A stretch of DNA of 64,000 bases from Tundrisphaera lichenicola (GTDB taxonomy: Bacteria > Planctomycetota > Planctomycetia > Isosphaerales > Isosphaeraceae), in contig NZ_CP195107.1 in the NCBI RefSeq assembly GCF_051175385.1, positions 62,001-126,000 on the forward strand. Direction: 5' to 3'. A program made the translations under genes and the position numbers. Shown here piece by piece: positions 42,586 to 52,390 of this stretch; position 1 is the stretch's first letter, and every line of letters begins with the position of its first letter. Below the pieces are notes generated by a model, which was not told where the DNA came from, searched no databases, and worked only from the letters and a program-made list of their open reading frames with translations.

Positions 42586-45500
42586 ATTCCGACAACGAGT
42601 CAGGCTTATTGGGTAGGCTCGGGATGGCTCCCGCTCAGCCATTCCGACTCGGATCGAACGACTCCGGTGCGGATGTCACCCTGGCTGAGCCGACGATCTG
42701 GCTAGGCTATGCCCTCACCGCGACGGATGTGAAGAATCTTCGAGATCGGATCGCCAGCCCCAAGACGATCTCGCCTTCGGCCCTCGCCTTGCACTGGAGC
42801 CTGACCGGCCCGAATGGGGCAACGGCCGTCCCGGGCGATGCCGGGTTGGTTGACGGCTCGGCCACGGGCCTGGATCTCACCTTGGTCTTGGGGAGCGCGC
42901 CAACCTACCAGGGCGGAAACCTCAACTATTCGCTGCTCGACGACGGCTGCTCGGCGCGGGTCGCACCATCGGGCCAGGGCATCCTCTTCAAGTTCCACGA
43001 TGCCGCGACCAACCCGGTCGCCGTCGAGACGATGACCTCGAACAACGAGCAGCAGAACCTGGCCATCTCAGGCGTCTCAGACGGGTCGCCGTTCACGCTC
43101 GCCGTCGGCGGCCAGGTGACGGGTCCGATCACGCCGATCCTGTCCCCGCCGTCCGACTACTTCCAGTGGAACGTAGTCCCCGACGCCACCGGCGGCATCG
43201 ACCTGGCGGTCGACATGAAGACGGGTGGCGCCTATTCGGCAACGGTCCTGTACGAGGTCTTCGACGGGACGACGCCGGTCGGCTCCAAGACGCTCAACCA
43301 GTCCAGCGATTCGGCGGCCAACGGCGGCCCGGCCAATACCGGGATGTTCAACGACCCAACGCTGAAGACCGCGGCCGGGGCCTCCGTACGATGGTACCCG
43401 CTGGGCCGATTCACACTGACGGGCACCGACCTCCGCGTCCGCGTGAGTTGCCCGGCGACACCTTCGGACCGTCATTACTTCAACATCGACTGCCTGCGGG
43501 TCGCCCCGGTTGGCGGTACGGTTCGGGTCGTCAGCGCCGCCACGCCACCGGCGACGGTGGTGTCGACCCAGGTCATCCCAGGTCGTTGGAAGGTCTATGC
43601 GACCTCGTACGAGGTCGCCGGGACCAGTTCGCACCAGGGCGACATGCAGGGCCTGGGGGCCGGGCCGCGATTCCTACTCGATCCGGCCGCCGTCCGCGCG
43701 GCGTTGGAGGACCTGCCGTCGATCGGCGTCGGGAACCTCGCGGTCACAGGCAACGGCGACCCGGCCTCGCCGCTGGTGATCAAGTTTGTCGGTGCGTTGG
43801 CCAACTTAGCGCAGCCCCTGATCGTCCCCAGCGATCCTGCCCTCACGACCACGCGGGTCTATTCGGGAGGGCTCCTGCCGACCTTCAAGGTTAATGGCCT
43901 GCCTGTCCAGGCGGGCTCGCCGCAGTTCCGCCTCCCCTACTGGGGCGAGGGGACGCACAACTTCAATGGCGCGACCAAGAACAAACAGTCGTATATGGCG
44001 ACGGTTTACTTCCCGTTCATCCAGTCGGCACCAGCGATCCAGTATGAGGACGCGAGCACTTATCTCAATGCAACCTCGGGGTCATGGGGCCCGACGAACT
44101 CGGGCCTGGCGGCCGACCCCCGGATCACGACGGCTTCCCACAACACCGCCACCGCGATCTGGAAGAAACAAGCCCTGCCCGGAGACGGGGCTCAGTATCG
44201 AGTTTCGGTGACCTGGCCCTCCGTCGTCGGGCGTTCGACCGCCGTAACATACACGCTCAAGAATCGGGCCGGAACCACGCTGGCATCGGCCACGGTCAAT
44301 CAGACCGTCGCCCCGCCCGACGATACCGACCGTGGAGTGACCTGGAAGGTCCTCGGGACATTCACCCTCTCAGGGATCTCCGATGATTTCAATCTGATCC
44401 AGTCCAACGGCACTAGCCTGCCGATGGTCGCCGATGTGGTCCGCTACGAGCGGGTGTCCGCCGACAGCTCGGTCCGGATCGCCCCCGGCGAGACGGTGAC
44501 GTACTCGGCGGGCGCCGGATGGGCCGCCACGGTGATCGGGGCAGCACCCGACGCGACTGATGCCCTCGTCGCCAATCTCGCCGGGACGCCCCTGTATCCC
44601 GCGATGCCCAACGAACGCACGATGGAAGTGGGCATGGGTCTGGGCGGGAACAATTATTACAACACCAGTCATCTTTATTACAATATCGCAAAAAATGTGG
44701 CGGCGTTCCCGGCTACTGCGACGGATTCGGACGGGTATCCTACGAAACTCCCGAGCCAATCCGTTTCGCAATTGTTCTCGACCTACCGGCCCAGCTTCGA
44801 GGCGGATGGCAAGGGGTGGCCCAGCATTAATCCCGGCAATTATGTCCTGATCTGGGATGGTGCGTCCGACGTCCAGATCGACAGTTTTGCCCAGAATGGC
44901 ACGGCGGTCATCACCGGGACGACCAACAACAAGCGGTTCTACAACCTGACCGCGTCAAAGGACTGTTACGGGGTCGCCAACCTCAATATTCGCGTCTTCG
45001 GGACCGTGAACAACGGCAACGGGACGTGGAATGCGGATATTCGCAATCTTCGATTGTTCCCGATCCTCCCGGGTGTGGATTTCGATAATCCGCCCAAGTG
45101 GCACCCGGCATTGATCGCCAAACTCTGGGGCATCAAGTCGCTCCGCGTGATGGACCTGACCAAAACGATCGACGGCAACGCGACCACTTTCGCCGATTAC
45201 AATCGGCCGGAATCGAACCTGTCGCGAGGCTCGGCCCCCCGGAATTACCGGCTCCAGGTGACCCGATTCGAGACTTACACCGGCCCTCAAATCTGGAAGC
45301 CCCGAGAGGGGCAGGCGTGGAAGATCACCACGGCCGTCCCCCACAACCTGGGCGACGGAACTTTTATCTCGTTCGACTTCACCCAGCCTTTCGGCAACGT
45401 CACTTATAGCGACGGCTCGGTCAGGAATATGAACGGGGCGTATGGCCACGTCATCGTGCTCTCGGAGACCGAACTTTACTTCGTGTTCGGGCCTAAGTCC

Positions 45501-46685
45501 TACGGCGCGGCCTCGCCCGTGACGGCGACCGCCACGATCCTGAATCCCACCTCTCGGCTCATTGCTTCCGTCGGCTCCAACGTGCCCATTTCCGATATCA
45601 TTGATTTGTGCAATACGATCGGATGCGACTTGCACTTCAATGCGACAATCACGGCGACCGACGACTGCCTGACCCAGTTGGGCGCCTATATCGCCCAGAA
45701 TCTTGGTGCCGGCCAGAAATGTCGCGCGGGGTATACGAATGAGGCGTGGAACTTCGCCCAGCCGAACTATCTCTGGGCCACACGCGAGGGTGCCCGACTC
45801 TATGGGGCCGGCGAAGAGGTCTATTACCCGTACTACGTCCGCCAGGCCAAGCGGGTCTGGGACCTGATGTCTCCGGGATTCGCGGCGGCCGGTCGTCCCG
45901 GCGATTTCATCCGGCTCATCGAGAGCCAGCACGAATATCCCGACGGGCCGACGAATTCGATCACCTCATATGCCCGATCGCTCGGCTACGAATTCGATGA
46001 ACTGGCGATCGCGCCCTATTACCGGAACCGGGCGACATTCCCGGTGGGCATCCCGTCCGAGCCCGCTTTTCAGCCAATCATGAACATATTCACGCCCGAA
46101 CAGCTCATCGACATGTATGAGATGTTCAGCGTTTATGCCGGGTGGAAGTCGGAGCTGGCCAAGCACCGGCAATACCTCGACCAGCGGGGTTACGGCGGGA
46201 CCAAGCTCATTACCTATGAGGGAGGCCCGGAATTGATGCTCCCCTATTTCTGCACGGCGAATTACGGGCGGCGATCCCATGCGGTCCACCGTCATCCCCG
46301 ATTCTACGGGTTCATGCTCAATACCTTACGCCAGTATGAGGCCCAGGGACTCACCCTGTTCACCCTGTACTTCATGAACGGCGAGGACCATGTCGAGGGG
46401 ACGACTTTCTATATGTGGTCGGCCTATACCGGGACGACGCAACGTCCTTACTCGCCGGGCCGACCCGACCAGGACGCGATCCAGATTAACCAGTTTGACC
46501 GGCTCGACCTGATCGAGAGCGTCACGGGGGGGGCCATAAGCGCCTGGGCAAAAATCCCGCTCCGTGGCTCGACCGAGCCCACACCGCTGCCGACTTCTCC
46601 GACGACATCGAGACCTTCCCGACGACTGCCCCCCGTCAGGAGTGGGCCGAGTCCCGTCCGGATCCCTTTCCGGCCCTTCGGGTAA
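42586..46685 (+). pseudogene. LamG-type/glycoside-hydrolase-like protein gene, 3' fragment
   Basis: An open frame of about 1365 codons continues the interrupted gene. It completes the LamG domain (LGSNDSGADVTLAEPTIWLGYALTATDV). Two golvesin-like, carbohydrate-binding type segments follow (SVTWPSVVGRSTAVTYTL and similar near 43200). The C-terminal about 500 residues resemble a TIM-barrel glycosidase-like domain (LWGIKSLRVMDLTKT, CRAGYTNEAWNFAQPNYLWATREGARLYG, YGGTKLITYEGGPEL). It probably was an exported polysaccharide-binding or -cleaving protein. The fragment might still be translated from an internal start such as TTG 42609, lacking half of the LamG domain. Confidence 0.75.
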
Positions 46686-46753
46686 TGGTAATGGACGGAT
46701 CGATGCGGGGGCCAGCCGCCCCCGCATCGTCGTCGCATGGCCCGTTCCGGGTC

Positions 46754-47548
46754 TCAGCTCTTGATCTTCTTCTTGAGACCCCGGAATGCCTGCTGGAGCC
46801 GACGCTTGGCATTCTCCAGCGGCATCATGACATTCCCCTTGAGAATCTCGTCCGGGCGAGCTCTGAAAATCGTCGAGTGGGCCTCGCCGGTCCAGTGCGC
46901 GGGGGCTTCCTTGGTGTAGTAGTAAGCGGCGAAGGACTTGCGGGCGCGGCCTTCGGGGCATTTCACGGCCGTGACGCCGTGGAAGCTGACGTCATTGGTC
47001 TCGAAGACCACGCATCGGTTGAAGATCGGCGAGAACGAGTGATGGCAGACCTTGACATCGGCATCCCAGAGTTCGATGTTACCGCCCCACTCGGGCTTCC
47101 AGTCCTTGTTGAAGTAGACCAGGATGTTGAGTCGGCGATGCAACTCACGCTCGGCGATGTAATTGAAGTCGACGTGGACGTCGAGGTGCCCCCGTGGTCC
47201 GGTCTGATGGATCCCGCCGCCCTTGAGCTCATGGTCGGGCAATAGGTTCGGCATGTCGAAGACGTAACCGAGCAGATCGAGGAATTCGGGGTTAGCCAGG
47301 GTCCGATTCAACTCGGCGATCGGTTCGGCGAAGCTGCTGGAGTCGGTAACCTGGATCTTCCCCTTCTCATTGACCGCCTTGAAGGACCGGCCGATCTTGG
47401 CCGCCTCCTCGTACGAGGGGTAAGCCGCCAGCACGCTCTCGGCGAATTCGGGATCGAGGAAGTTGTCGATGCAGAAGTTGGGGACCGGCTTGGAGGCGCG
47501 GACCTTCTCTCGGAGGGCGTCGCGGTCGATGGGTCTGATGTGGGTCAT
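46754..47548 (-). CDS. 2OG-Fe(II) oxygenase
   Basis: The 264-residue protein (start at the ATG 47548, MTHIRPIDRDALREK) has a double-stranded beta-helix with the iron-binding HxD pair in HLDVHVDFNYIA (about residue 125) and the distal histidine in VSFHGVTAVKCPEGRARKSFAAYYY. The GNIELWDADVKVCHHSFSPIFNRCVVFETND segment is typical of prolyl-4-hydroxylase-like oxygenases found in polysaccharide and glycosylation loci. The exact substrate, a sugar or a peptide side chain, is unknown. It is the last gene of the long minus-strand operon, 113 bp after the upstream glycosyltransferase. Confidence 0.85.
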   Translation of the reverse strand: MTHIRPIDRDALREKVRASKPVPNFCIDNFLDPEFAESVLAAYPSYEEAAKIGRSFKAVNEKGKIQVTDSSSFAEPIAELNRTLANPEFLDLLGYVFDMPNLLPDHELKGGGIHQTGPRGHLDVHVDFNYIAERELHRRLNILVYFNKDWKPEWGGNIELWDADVKVCHHSFSPIFNRCVVFETNDVSFHGVTAVKCPEGRARKSFAAYYYTKEAPAHWTGEAHSTIFRARPDEILKGNVMMPLENAKRRLQQAFRGLKKKIKS

Positions 47549-47661
47549 GGTGTTTGCCACGGGATGTCTGGATGGGATTCGGGTGGGACGATTGGTGGTG
47601 AGGGAATCTTTCAGGAGTCTCATTTTAGCAACTGGGAAGCGGCCTGCCTCCAGAATGTTGC

Positions 47662-48873
47662 TTAATGTCTCCGGGCGGAGGCCTCGAAGAGTTCCGAGAG
47701 CTTGCGGGCTTCGGTGAGCGAGTTGTGACTCTCGGCGACGCGCCGGGCCCCCTCGCGGCCCATCCGTTCCAGGTCCTCGATCGGCGTGGTCAGGGTCTCA
47801 CGCATCGCCTTGACCAGCGCGTCGACCGACCCGGCCGGAACGAGCCAGCCGCAGGCCCCCGGCTCGACCAATTCGGGCGCCCCGGCGATGTAAGTGCCGA
47901 TCACCGGGCGGCCTAGGGCTAGCGATTCCATGAAGACCGTCGGCAGCCCTTCGGCGAAGCTCGGCAGGACCAGGGCTCTTGAGGCCTCGATCTCGCGACG
48001 AACCTCGAGATTGCTCAGGTATCCGGTGATCCGGACCTTGCCCCGGACGCCCAGATCGTCGATCAGTCGTTCGGCCTGGCCGCGCATCGGGCCATCGCCC
48101 ACGATCACGACCTCGCAGTCGACCCCTTCGCCGATCAGTCGGGCCGCCGCCTCGATCAGGAGCAACTGCCCTTTCTGCTCGGCCAGTCGCCCGACGTTGA
48201 CCAGCCGGGGGACGTCGGGGATCGGGGTCCGTTCGGCCCCCAGAAATGTCGCATCGGCCCCACAGTGGATGATGTGAATCTTGGGCCAGTCGGCGTGGTC
48301 GGCCCAACGGAAGAGCTGACTCCTGGTGAATTCGCTGATCGCCGACACGAACTCCGCGTGGTGGATCTTATCGCGGAGCGAGAGGGCCCTGGGCGAGTCG
48401 AATTCCTCCGGCCCATGCATCGTGAAGCTATACGGAGGCCCGCCCAGGAACCGGCTCAGAAGCGCGACGGTTGCCGAGTTCGTCCCGTAGTGGCAGTGCA
48501 GGTGCGTCGTCCCTCGCTCGACCAGCCAGCCCCGGAGCACGCAGGCCTCGGCCAGGTAGATCAGGTGCAGGAGAGTACCGCGTTCCGATCGACGGCCCAT
48601 CCGGATCGCCTGCGTCATGGCCCGGACGAACGCCGAAGGCCGGGCGATCAGATTTCCCGCCACCGCCTTGAGCAGGCCGATCTTGCCCACCCCGAGCACG
48701 GCCCGGGTCTTCTCACGCTCGGCGATGTCGGTCGGGTCGACCAGTTCGTCTTCGGTGGCCCGGAGGGTATAGCGGTCCACATTCAGGCCGAGTTCGTCCA
48801 TCGCGACGATCTCGCGACGCATCGGGACCTGGGCGGGTCTCGGGTACATGTTCAACAGATAGGCGATGATCAA
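47662..48873 (-). CDS. Family 4 glycosyltransferase (colanic-acid type)
   Basis: The 403-residue GT-B enzyme contains IIAYLLNMYPRPAQVPMRREI, THLHCHYGTNSATVALLSRFLGGPPYSFTMHGPEEFDSP, and the donor-binding VPRLVNVGRLAEQKGQLLLIEAAARL. It also has LVLPSFAEGLPTVFMESLALGRPVIGTYIAGAPELV, the EGLP...E motif of GT4. It is closest in layout to WcaL-like transferases of exopolysaccharide loci. It lies 38 bp downstream of the methyltransferase gene in the same operon. Confidence 0.9.
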   Translation of the reverse strand: MIIAYLLNMYPRPAQVPMRREIVAMDELGLNVDRYTLRATEDELVDPTDIAEREKTRAVLGVGKIGLLKAVAGNLIARPSAFVRAMTQAIRMGRRSERGTLLHLIYLAEACVLRGWLVERGTTHLHCHYGTNSATVALLSRFLGGPPYSFTMHGPEEFDSPRALSLRDKIHHAEFVSAISEFTRSQLFRWADHADWPKIHIIHCGADATFLGAERTPIPDVPRLVNVGRLAEQKGQLLLIEAAARLIGEGVDCEVVIVGDGPMRGQAERLIDDLGVRGKVRITGYLSNLEVRREIEASRALVLPSFAEGLPTVFMESLALGRPVIGTYIAGAPELVEPGACGWLVPAGSVDALVKAMRETLTTPIEDLERMGREGARRVAESHNSLTEARKLSELFEASARRH

Positions 48874-48911
48874 CGGTGAGGTCTCGAGGTGGGATGGCGA
48901 GGCGGGAGGCT

Positions 48912-49628
48912 TCAGGGGGCCGTCTTACGCCAGACCGCCAGGACGGACTTGCCCGCCGAGAAGCCTAGCACGGGGTCGGCGATCCTGGACATCCGAACCA
49001 GGACCCGGTCCCACAAGGCGATCTGCGAGGGCTTTGGCATCGCGCTCCGGAGCAGGAGCCGGTTCGCGAGCGAGGCGAAGAAGCCGATGGAGTCGAGATA
49101 GTCGAGCCGGACTCGTTCCAGGTCCGGGGTCGCCAGGGCTCCAAAGGTAGCCTTAGTATACCGCCGATGATGACCGATGGCCTGGTCGAAAGGGGTGAAA
49201 AGCCACTGGTGGGCCGGCGAGAGGGCGATCACATGCCCACCGGGGCGGAGATGGGCGGCAGCCCGGGCGACTTCGGCACGGTCGTCCTCGATATGCTCCA
49301 GCACATCCATGTAGAGAATTGTGTCGAAGGTTTCCGCAGGATCGGCCCCTCCGAGCGTACCGACACGGACCTCGCAGTTGCCCGGCAGATTCCCGGAGCG
49401 GACTTCCTCGGCCAGCCGACCGGCCAGGGCCGGGTCGGGCTCGAGTCCGACCCATCGACGTTCGGTCCCCCGGCAGAGAACCCGAGTCGTCCCCCCGAGG
49501 CCGGCACCGACCTCCAGGACGTCCTCGCCCAGGTAAGGGGCAATCCGGTCCCGGAAGTACGATTTCCAGTTCCGGGCCGCCGCGAACAGGTCGAGTTCGT
49601 CGCCGACGTAGTTATAGGTCGTGCTCAT
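48912..49628 (-). CDS. Class I SAM-dependent methyltransferase
   Basis: The 238-residue protein has the SAM-binding motif I VLEVGAGLGGTTRVL (about residues 37-51), acidic motif WVGLEPDP, DTILYMDVLEHIEDDRAEVARAAAHLRPGGHVIALSP (post-I/motif II-III) and IGHHRRYTKATF. This matches methyltransferases that accompany polyprenyl-phosphate glycosyltransferases in surface-glycan operons. The substrate is unknown. Its ATG at 49628 overlaps the stop of the upstream GT2 gene by 4 bp, so they are translationally coupled. Confidence 0.85.
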   Translation of the reverse strand: MSTTYNYVGDELDLFAAARNWKSYFRDRIAPYLGEDVLEVGAGLGGTTRVLCRGTERRWVGLEPDPALAGRLAEEVRSGNLPGNCEVRVGTLGGADPAETFDTILYMDVLEHIEDDRAEVARAAAHLRPGGHVIALSPAHQWLFTPFDQAIGHHRRYTKATFGALATPDLERVRLDYLDSIGFFASLANRLLLRSAMPKPSQIALWDRVLVRMSRIADPVLGFSAGKSVLAVWRKTAP

Positions 49629-50647
49629 CGTCGGTAAGCCACCCGCTCCGAGCCCACGAAATAAGCGTAGTCCCTCAGCGGCAGGAAGCTCGCGGCGTTC
49701 CGGCCGGCGAGGATCATGAAGCTGAAGACGAACAGGAACATCGTCGCCTGAAGCAGGATGATCAGGAGGACGCCGAAGGCGGTGGTCGCCCAGCCGGGGA
49801 TGGCCAGGTCGGTGGTCAGTCGGACAATCACGGTGGTTGCCAGGGCGACCAGGTCGAGCCCGATCATGGCCAGGGTCGCGATCAGGAGCCGGACGCCGAT
49901 GGCGTCGCTGTAGACCGAGATCGCGCTGAGGCCGTGAATCACCAGGGCGACGAAGTTCATCTTGGATCGGCCGTCGAGCCGGTTGGCCCGCCGGGTCGGG
50001 ACCGTCGCGTAGGGTTGCCTCGACGTGAAGGCCGCGGCGGCGTAGTGGTTCCACAACTCCGAGGTCGCCACCAGGCAGGAAAGCCGCTCGCGGGGGATCA
50101 CGCTGAAGTTTCCGACCCGGACCCAGTGGCCGGTCAGGATCCGGTGGACGAGCCGATAGGCGAGGTAGAAGCCGCGGAAGAGGGCCGACTCGGATCGCTT
50201 GGCCCGCTCGGCGAAGACGATCTTGCGGCGGCCTTCCTGCTCATAGCGGGAAAGGAGTCGGGGGACGTCCTCGGGAGCGTCCTCGCCGTCGGAGTCCATC
50301 AGGACGACGGCCCGGCATTCGGGACGTTCGGCCTCGATGAACGCCAGGCCGATGGCGATCGCCCGTTGATGGCCGAGGTTCCGTCGGAGGTGGAGGACCT
50401 CCACCCGCGCGATCGCCCGGAGATCCCCCGAGATCGCCGACGGGTCGAACGGCTGGGTCGAGCCGTCGTCGACGACCAGGACGTCAGCCTCGATCCTCGA
50501 CGAGGCCAGGGCCCGATCGAGCCCCCCGAGGAGCTTCCCGAGCGCCGCCCAGTCGTTGAAGACCGGCAGGAGCACGACCAGTTCGCGACGTGCCCCGCCT
50601 CCTTCGAGGGGGGCCCTGGGCGTCTGCGGGATGATGTGGGGCCTCAT
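49625..50647 (-). CDS. Membrane-bound family 2 glycosyltransferase (DPM1/GtrB-like)
   Basis: The 340-residue protein has a GT2 catalytic half (VVLLPVFNDWAALGKLLGGLDRAL, DVLVVDDGST, RRNLGHQRAIAIGLAFIE, AVVLMDSDGEDAP with the DSDG metal site) and two C-terminal transmembrane helices (IATLAMIGLDLVALATTVIV and VLLIILLQATMFLFVFSFMILAG). This is the arrangement of polyprenyl-phosphate glycosyltransferases. These enzymes make lipid-linked sugar donors or prime glycans at the inner membrane. The gene is coupled to the methyltransferase by a 4-bp overlap. Confidence 0.88.
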   Translation of the reverse strand: MRPHIIPQTPRAPLEGGGARRELVVLLPVFNDWAALGKLLGGLDRALASSRIEADVLVVDDGSTQPFDPSAISGDLRAIARVEVLHLRRNLGHQRAIAIGLAFIEAERPECRAVVLMDSDGEDAPEDVPRLLSRYEQEGRRKIVFAERAKRSESALFRGFYLAYRLVHRILTGHWVRVGNFSVIPRERLSCLVATSELWNHYAAAAFTSRQPYATVPTRRANRLDGRSKMNFVALVIHGLSAISVYSDAIGVRLLIATLAMIGLDLVALATTVIVRLTTDLAIPGWATTAFGVLLIILLQATMFLFVFSFMILAGRNAASFLPLRDYAYFVGSERVAYRR

Positions 50648-50747
50648 TCGCGATCGGTGCCTCGGGGACGACCTCGGGCCAATGCCCGGCCCGGTCGGCC
50701 GGACCGTCGACGGACTCCCTTACCAGGATGACCAATTTTCGGCTAGC

Positions 50748-51743
50748 TCAATGCGCCGTCTTCAATCCGTAACCGTCGGGGTGCGACTCGTGCCACTTCC
50801 AGGCGGTGGCCACGATCGACTCGATGTCGGGATAGCGAGGCGACCAGCCCAGCTCTCGGACGACCTTCTCAGGCGTGGCGATCAGGGTCCCGGGATCGCC
50901 GGGGCGTCGGCCGACGATCTCGTGGGGGATCGGCCTTCCCACGGCCTTCTCGGCGGCCTGGAGAACCTCCAGGATCGTCGTGCCCGTGCCCGATCCCAGG
51001 TTGTAATCGGTGCCCACTCCCGGCCCCAGGGCCTCGACGGCGAGTTGATGGGCCTGGGCCAGGTCATCGGTATGGACGTAGTCGCGGACGCAGGTCCCGT
51101 CGCGGGTCTCCCAGTCGCCTCCGAAGATCTTCAGCTTCTCTCGCCGGCCGACGGCCACCAGGAGGGTCAAGGGGATGATGTGCCCCTCGACATGTCGGCT
51201 CTCGCCGAACTGGCCGTCGGGATCGGCCCCCGAGGCGTTGAAGTAGCGGAAGATCGTATAGCTCATCCCATAAGCCCGGGAATAATCCTTGATCATCCGC
51301 TCGGCCGATAGCTTGGTCGAGCCGTAGGGCGTCTCGGGGACCTGCGGCGTGGTCTCGCGGATCGGCATCTCGACCCCGAAGGCGTAGGTCGCCGCGGTGC
51401 TGCTGAAGACGATCTTCGAGACGTCCGCGGCCCGCATCGCGTCGAGGACGCTCTTGGTCCCCACCGTGTTGACCTTCCAGTAACTCTCCGGGTCGGAGAT
51501 CGAGAGCGGGACCGAGGCCAACGCCGCGAAATGCATGACCGCCTCGACCTTGTGGTCCTTGAGGGTCCTGGTCAGCAAATCGGTGTCGACGATGTCGCCC
51601 ACGACCAGCCGCCCCTCGGGGACCGAGGCGACGTTCCCCTCGGCCATGTTGTCGAAGGCGATCGGGTCGTGACCGTTCTTGAGGAGCCATCGGAGGCAGG
51701 CGCTGCCGATATACCCGGCGCCGCCGGTCAGGAGGATCTTCAT
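50748..51743 (-). CDS. galE: UDP-glucose 4-epimerase GalE
   Basis: The 331-residue extended SDR starts at MKILLTGGAGYIGSACLRWLL (NAD-binding GxxGxxG). Catalytic motifs are KIVFSSTAATY and the YxxxK pair in PYGSTKLSAERM. Typical GalE landmarks follow: YTIFRYFNASGADPDGQFGE, DGTCVRDYVHTDDLAQAH and YNLGSGTGTTILEVL. It interconverts UDP-glucose and UDP-galactose, supplying a donor to the neighbouring transferases. An in-frame upstream start adds 22 non-conserved residues and is rejected. Confidence 0.93.
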   Translation of the reverse strand: MKILLTGGAGYIGSACLRWLLKNGHDPIAFDNMAEGNVASVPEGRLVVGDIVDTDLLTRTLKDHKVEAVMHFAALASVPLSISDPESYWKVNTVGTKSVLDAMRAADVSKIVFSSTAATYAFGVEMPIRETTPQVPETPYGSTKLSAERMIKDYSRAYGMSYTIFRYFNASGADPDGQFGESRHVEGHIIPLTLLVAVGRREKLKIFGGDWETRDGTCVRDYVHTDDLAQAHQLAVEALGPGVGTDYNLGSGTGTTILEVLQAAEKAVGRPIPHEIVGRRPGDPGTLIATPEKVVRELGWSPRYPDIESIVATAWKWHESHPDGYGLKTAH

Positions 51744-51774
51744 CGCGAGTGGTTCTCCAGGATCGAGGATCTCG

Positions 51775-52371
51775 TCAGGCAGGCCCGGCCGACGCGCCCA
51801 GGATAACATCGGCGGCGGCGGGGAGGTCCGCCACGACCCGGTAGCCGTCGGCTTTCGAGGCCTCGGCCTCGGGGAGGACCTTGCCGGTCCGGACCATCAA
51901 ATTCCCCTTGCAGCCGGCGTTGATCCCGGCCAGGACATCGCTGATCATGTCGCCGATCATCCACGAGGAGGCGGTGTCGAGGCCCAGGTCGCTCGACGCC
52001 CGGAGGAGCATCCCCGGCCCCGGCTTGCGGTCGACATGGCTGGTTTCGAGACGATCGTCGCCAACGGGGGCCTCGGAGCAATAATAGATCCCGTCCAGCT
52101 TCAGGCCTTCGATGGCGAGTTGGCGACTCATCTCATCGTTGACCAAACCGAGTTGCTCCACCGTGATCATCCCCCGTCCGATGGCCGACTGGTTGGTGAC
52201 GATCACCAGGGCATAGCCCGCGTCGCGGAGCCGCCGGAGCGAATCGGCGACGCCCGGGATCAACCGGACCTTGTCGGGGTCCGACAGGTAGTGGACATGC
52301 TCGATCACCGTCCCGTCGCGGTCGAGGAAGATTGCCGGTCGGGTCCCGGGCTTCGAGGATTCGGCCCTCAT
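51775..52371 (-). CDS. gmhB: HAD-IIIA phosphatase, GmhB-like (heptose-bisphosphate phosphatase)
   Basis: The 198-residue protein carries HAD motif I in AIFLDRDGTVIEHVHYL (nucleophile and acid/base aspartates), motif II in ALVIVTNQSAIGRGMI, and motif IV in SSWMIGDMISDVLAGINAGC. These are characteristic of D,D-heptose 1,7-bisphosphate 7-phosphatase and related histidinol phosphatases. It fits the missing step between the kinase and adenylyltransferase activities of HldE at 31222. An oddity is that the usual zinc-binding cysteine cluster (CPHHP...CxCRKP) is reduced to YYCSEAPVGDDRLETSHVDRKPGPGM. Either zinc is not used or the substrate differs. Confidence 0.75.
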   Translation of the reverse strand: MRAESSKPGTRPAIFLDRDGTVIEHVHYLSDPDKVRLIPGVADSLRRLRDAGYALVIVTNQSAIGRGMITVEQLGLVNDEMSRQLAIEGLKLDGIYYCSEAPVGDDRLETSHVDRKPGPGMLLRASSDLGLDTASSWMIGDMISDVLAGINAGCKGNLMVRTGKVLPEAEASKADGYRVVADLPAAADVILGASAGPA

Positions 52372-52390
52372 GATCGCTCCAGCTGCCGGA

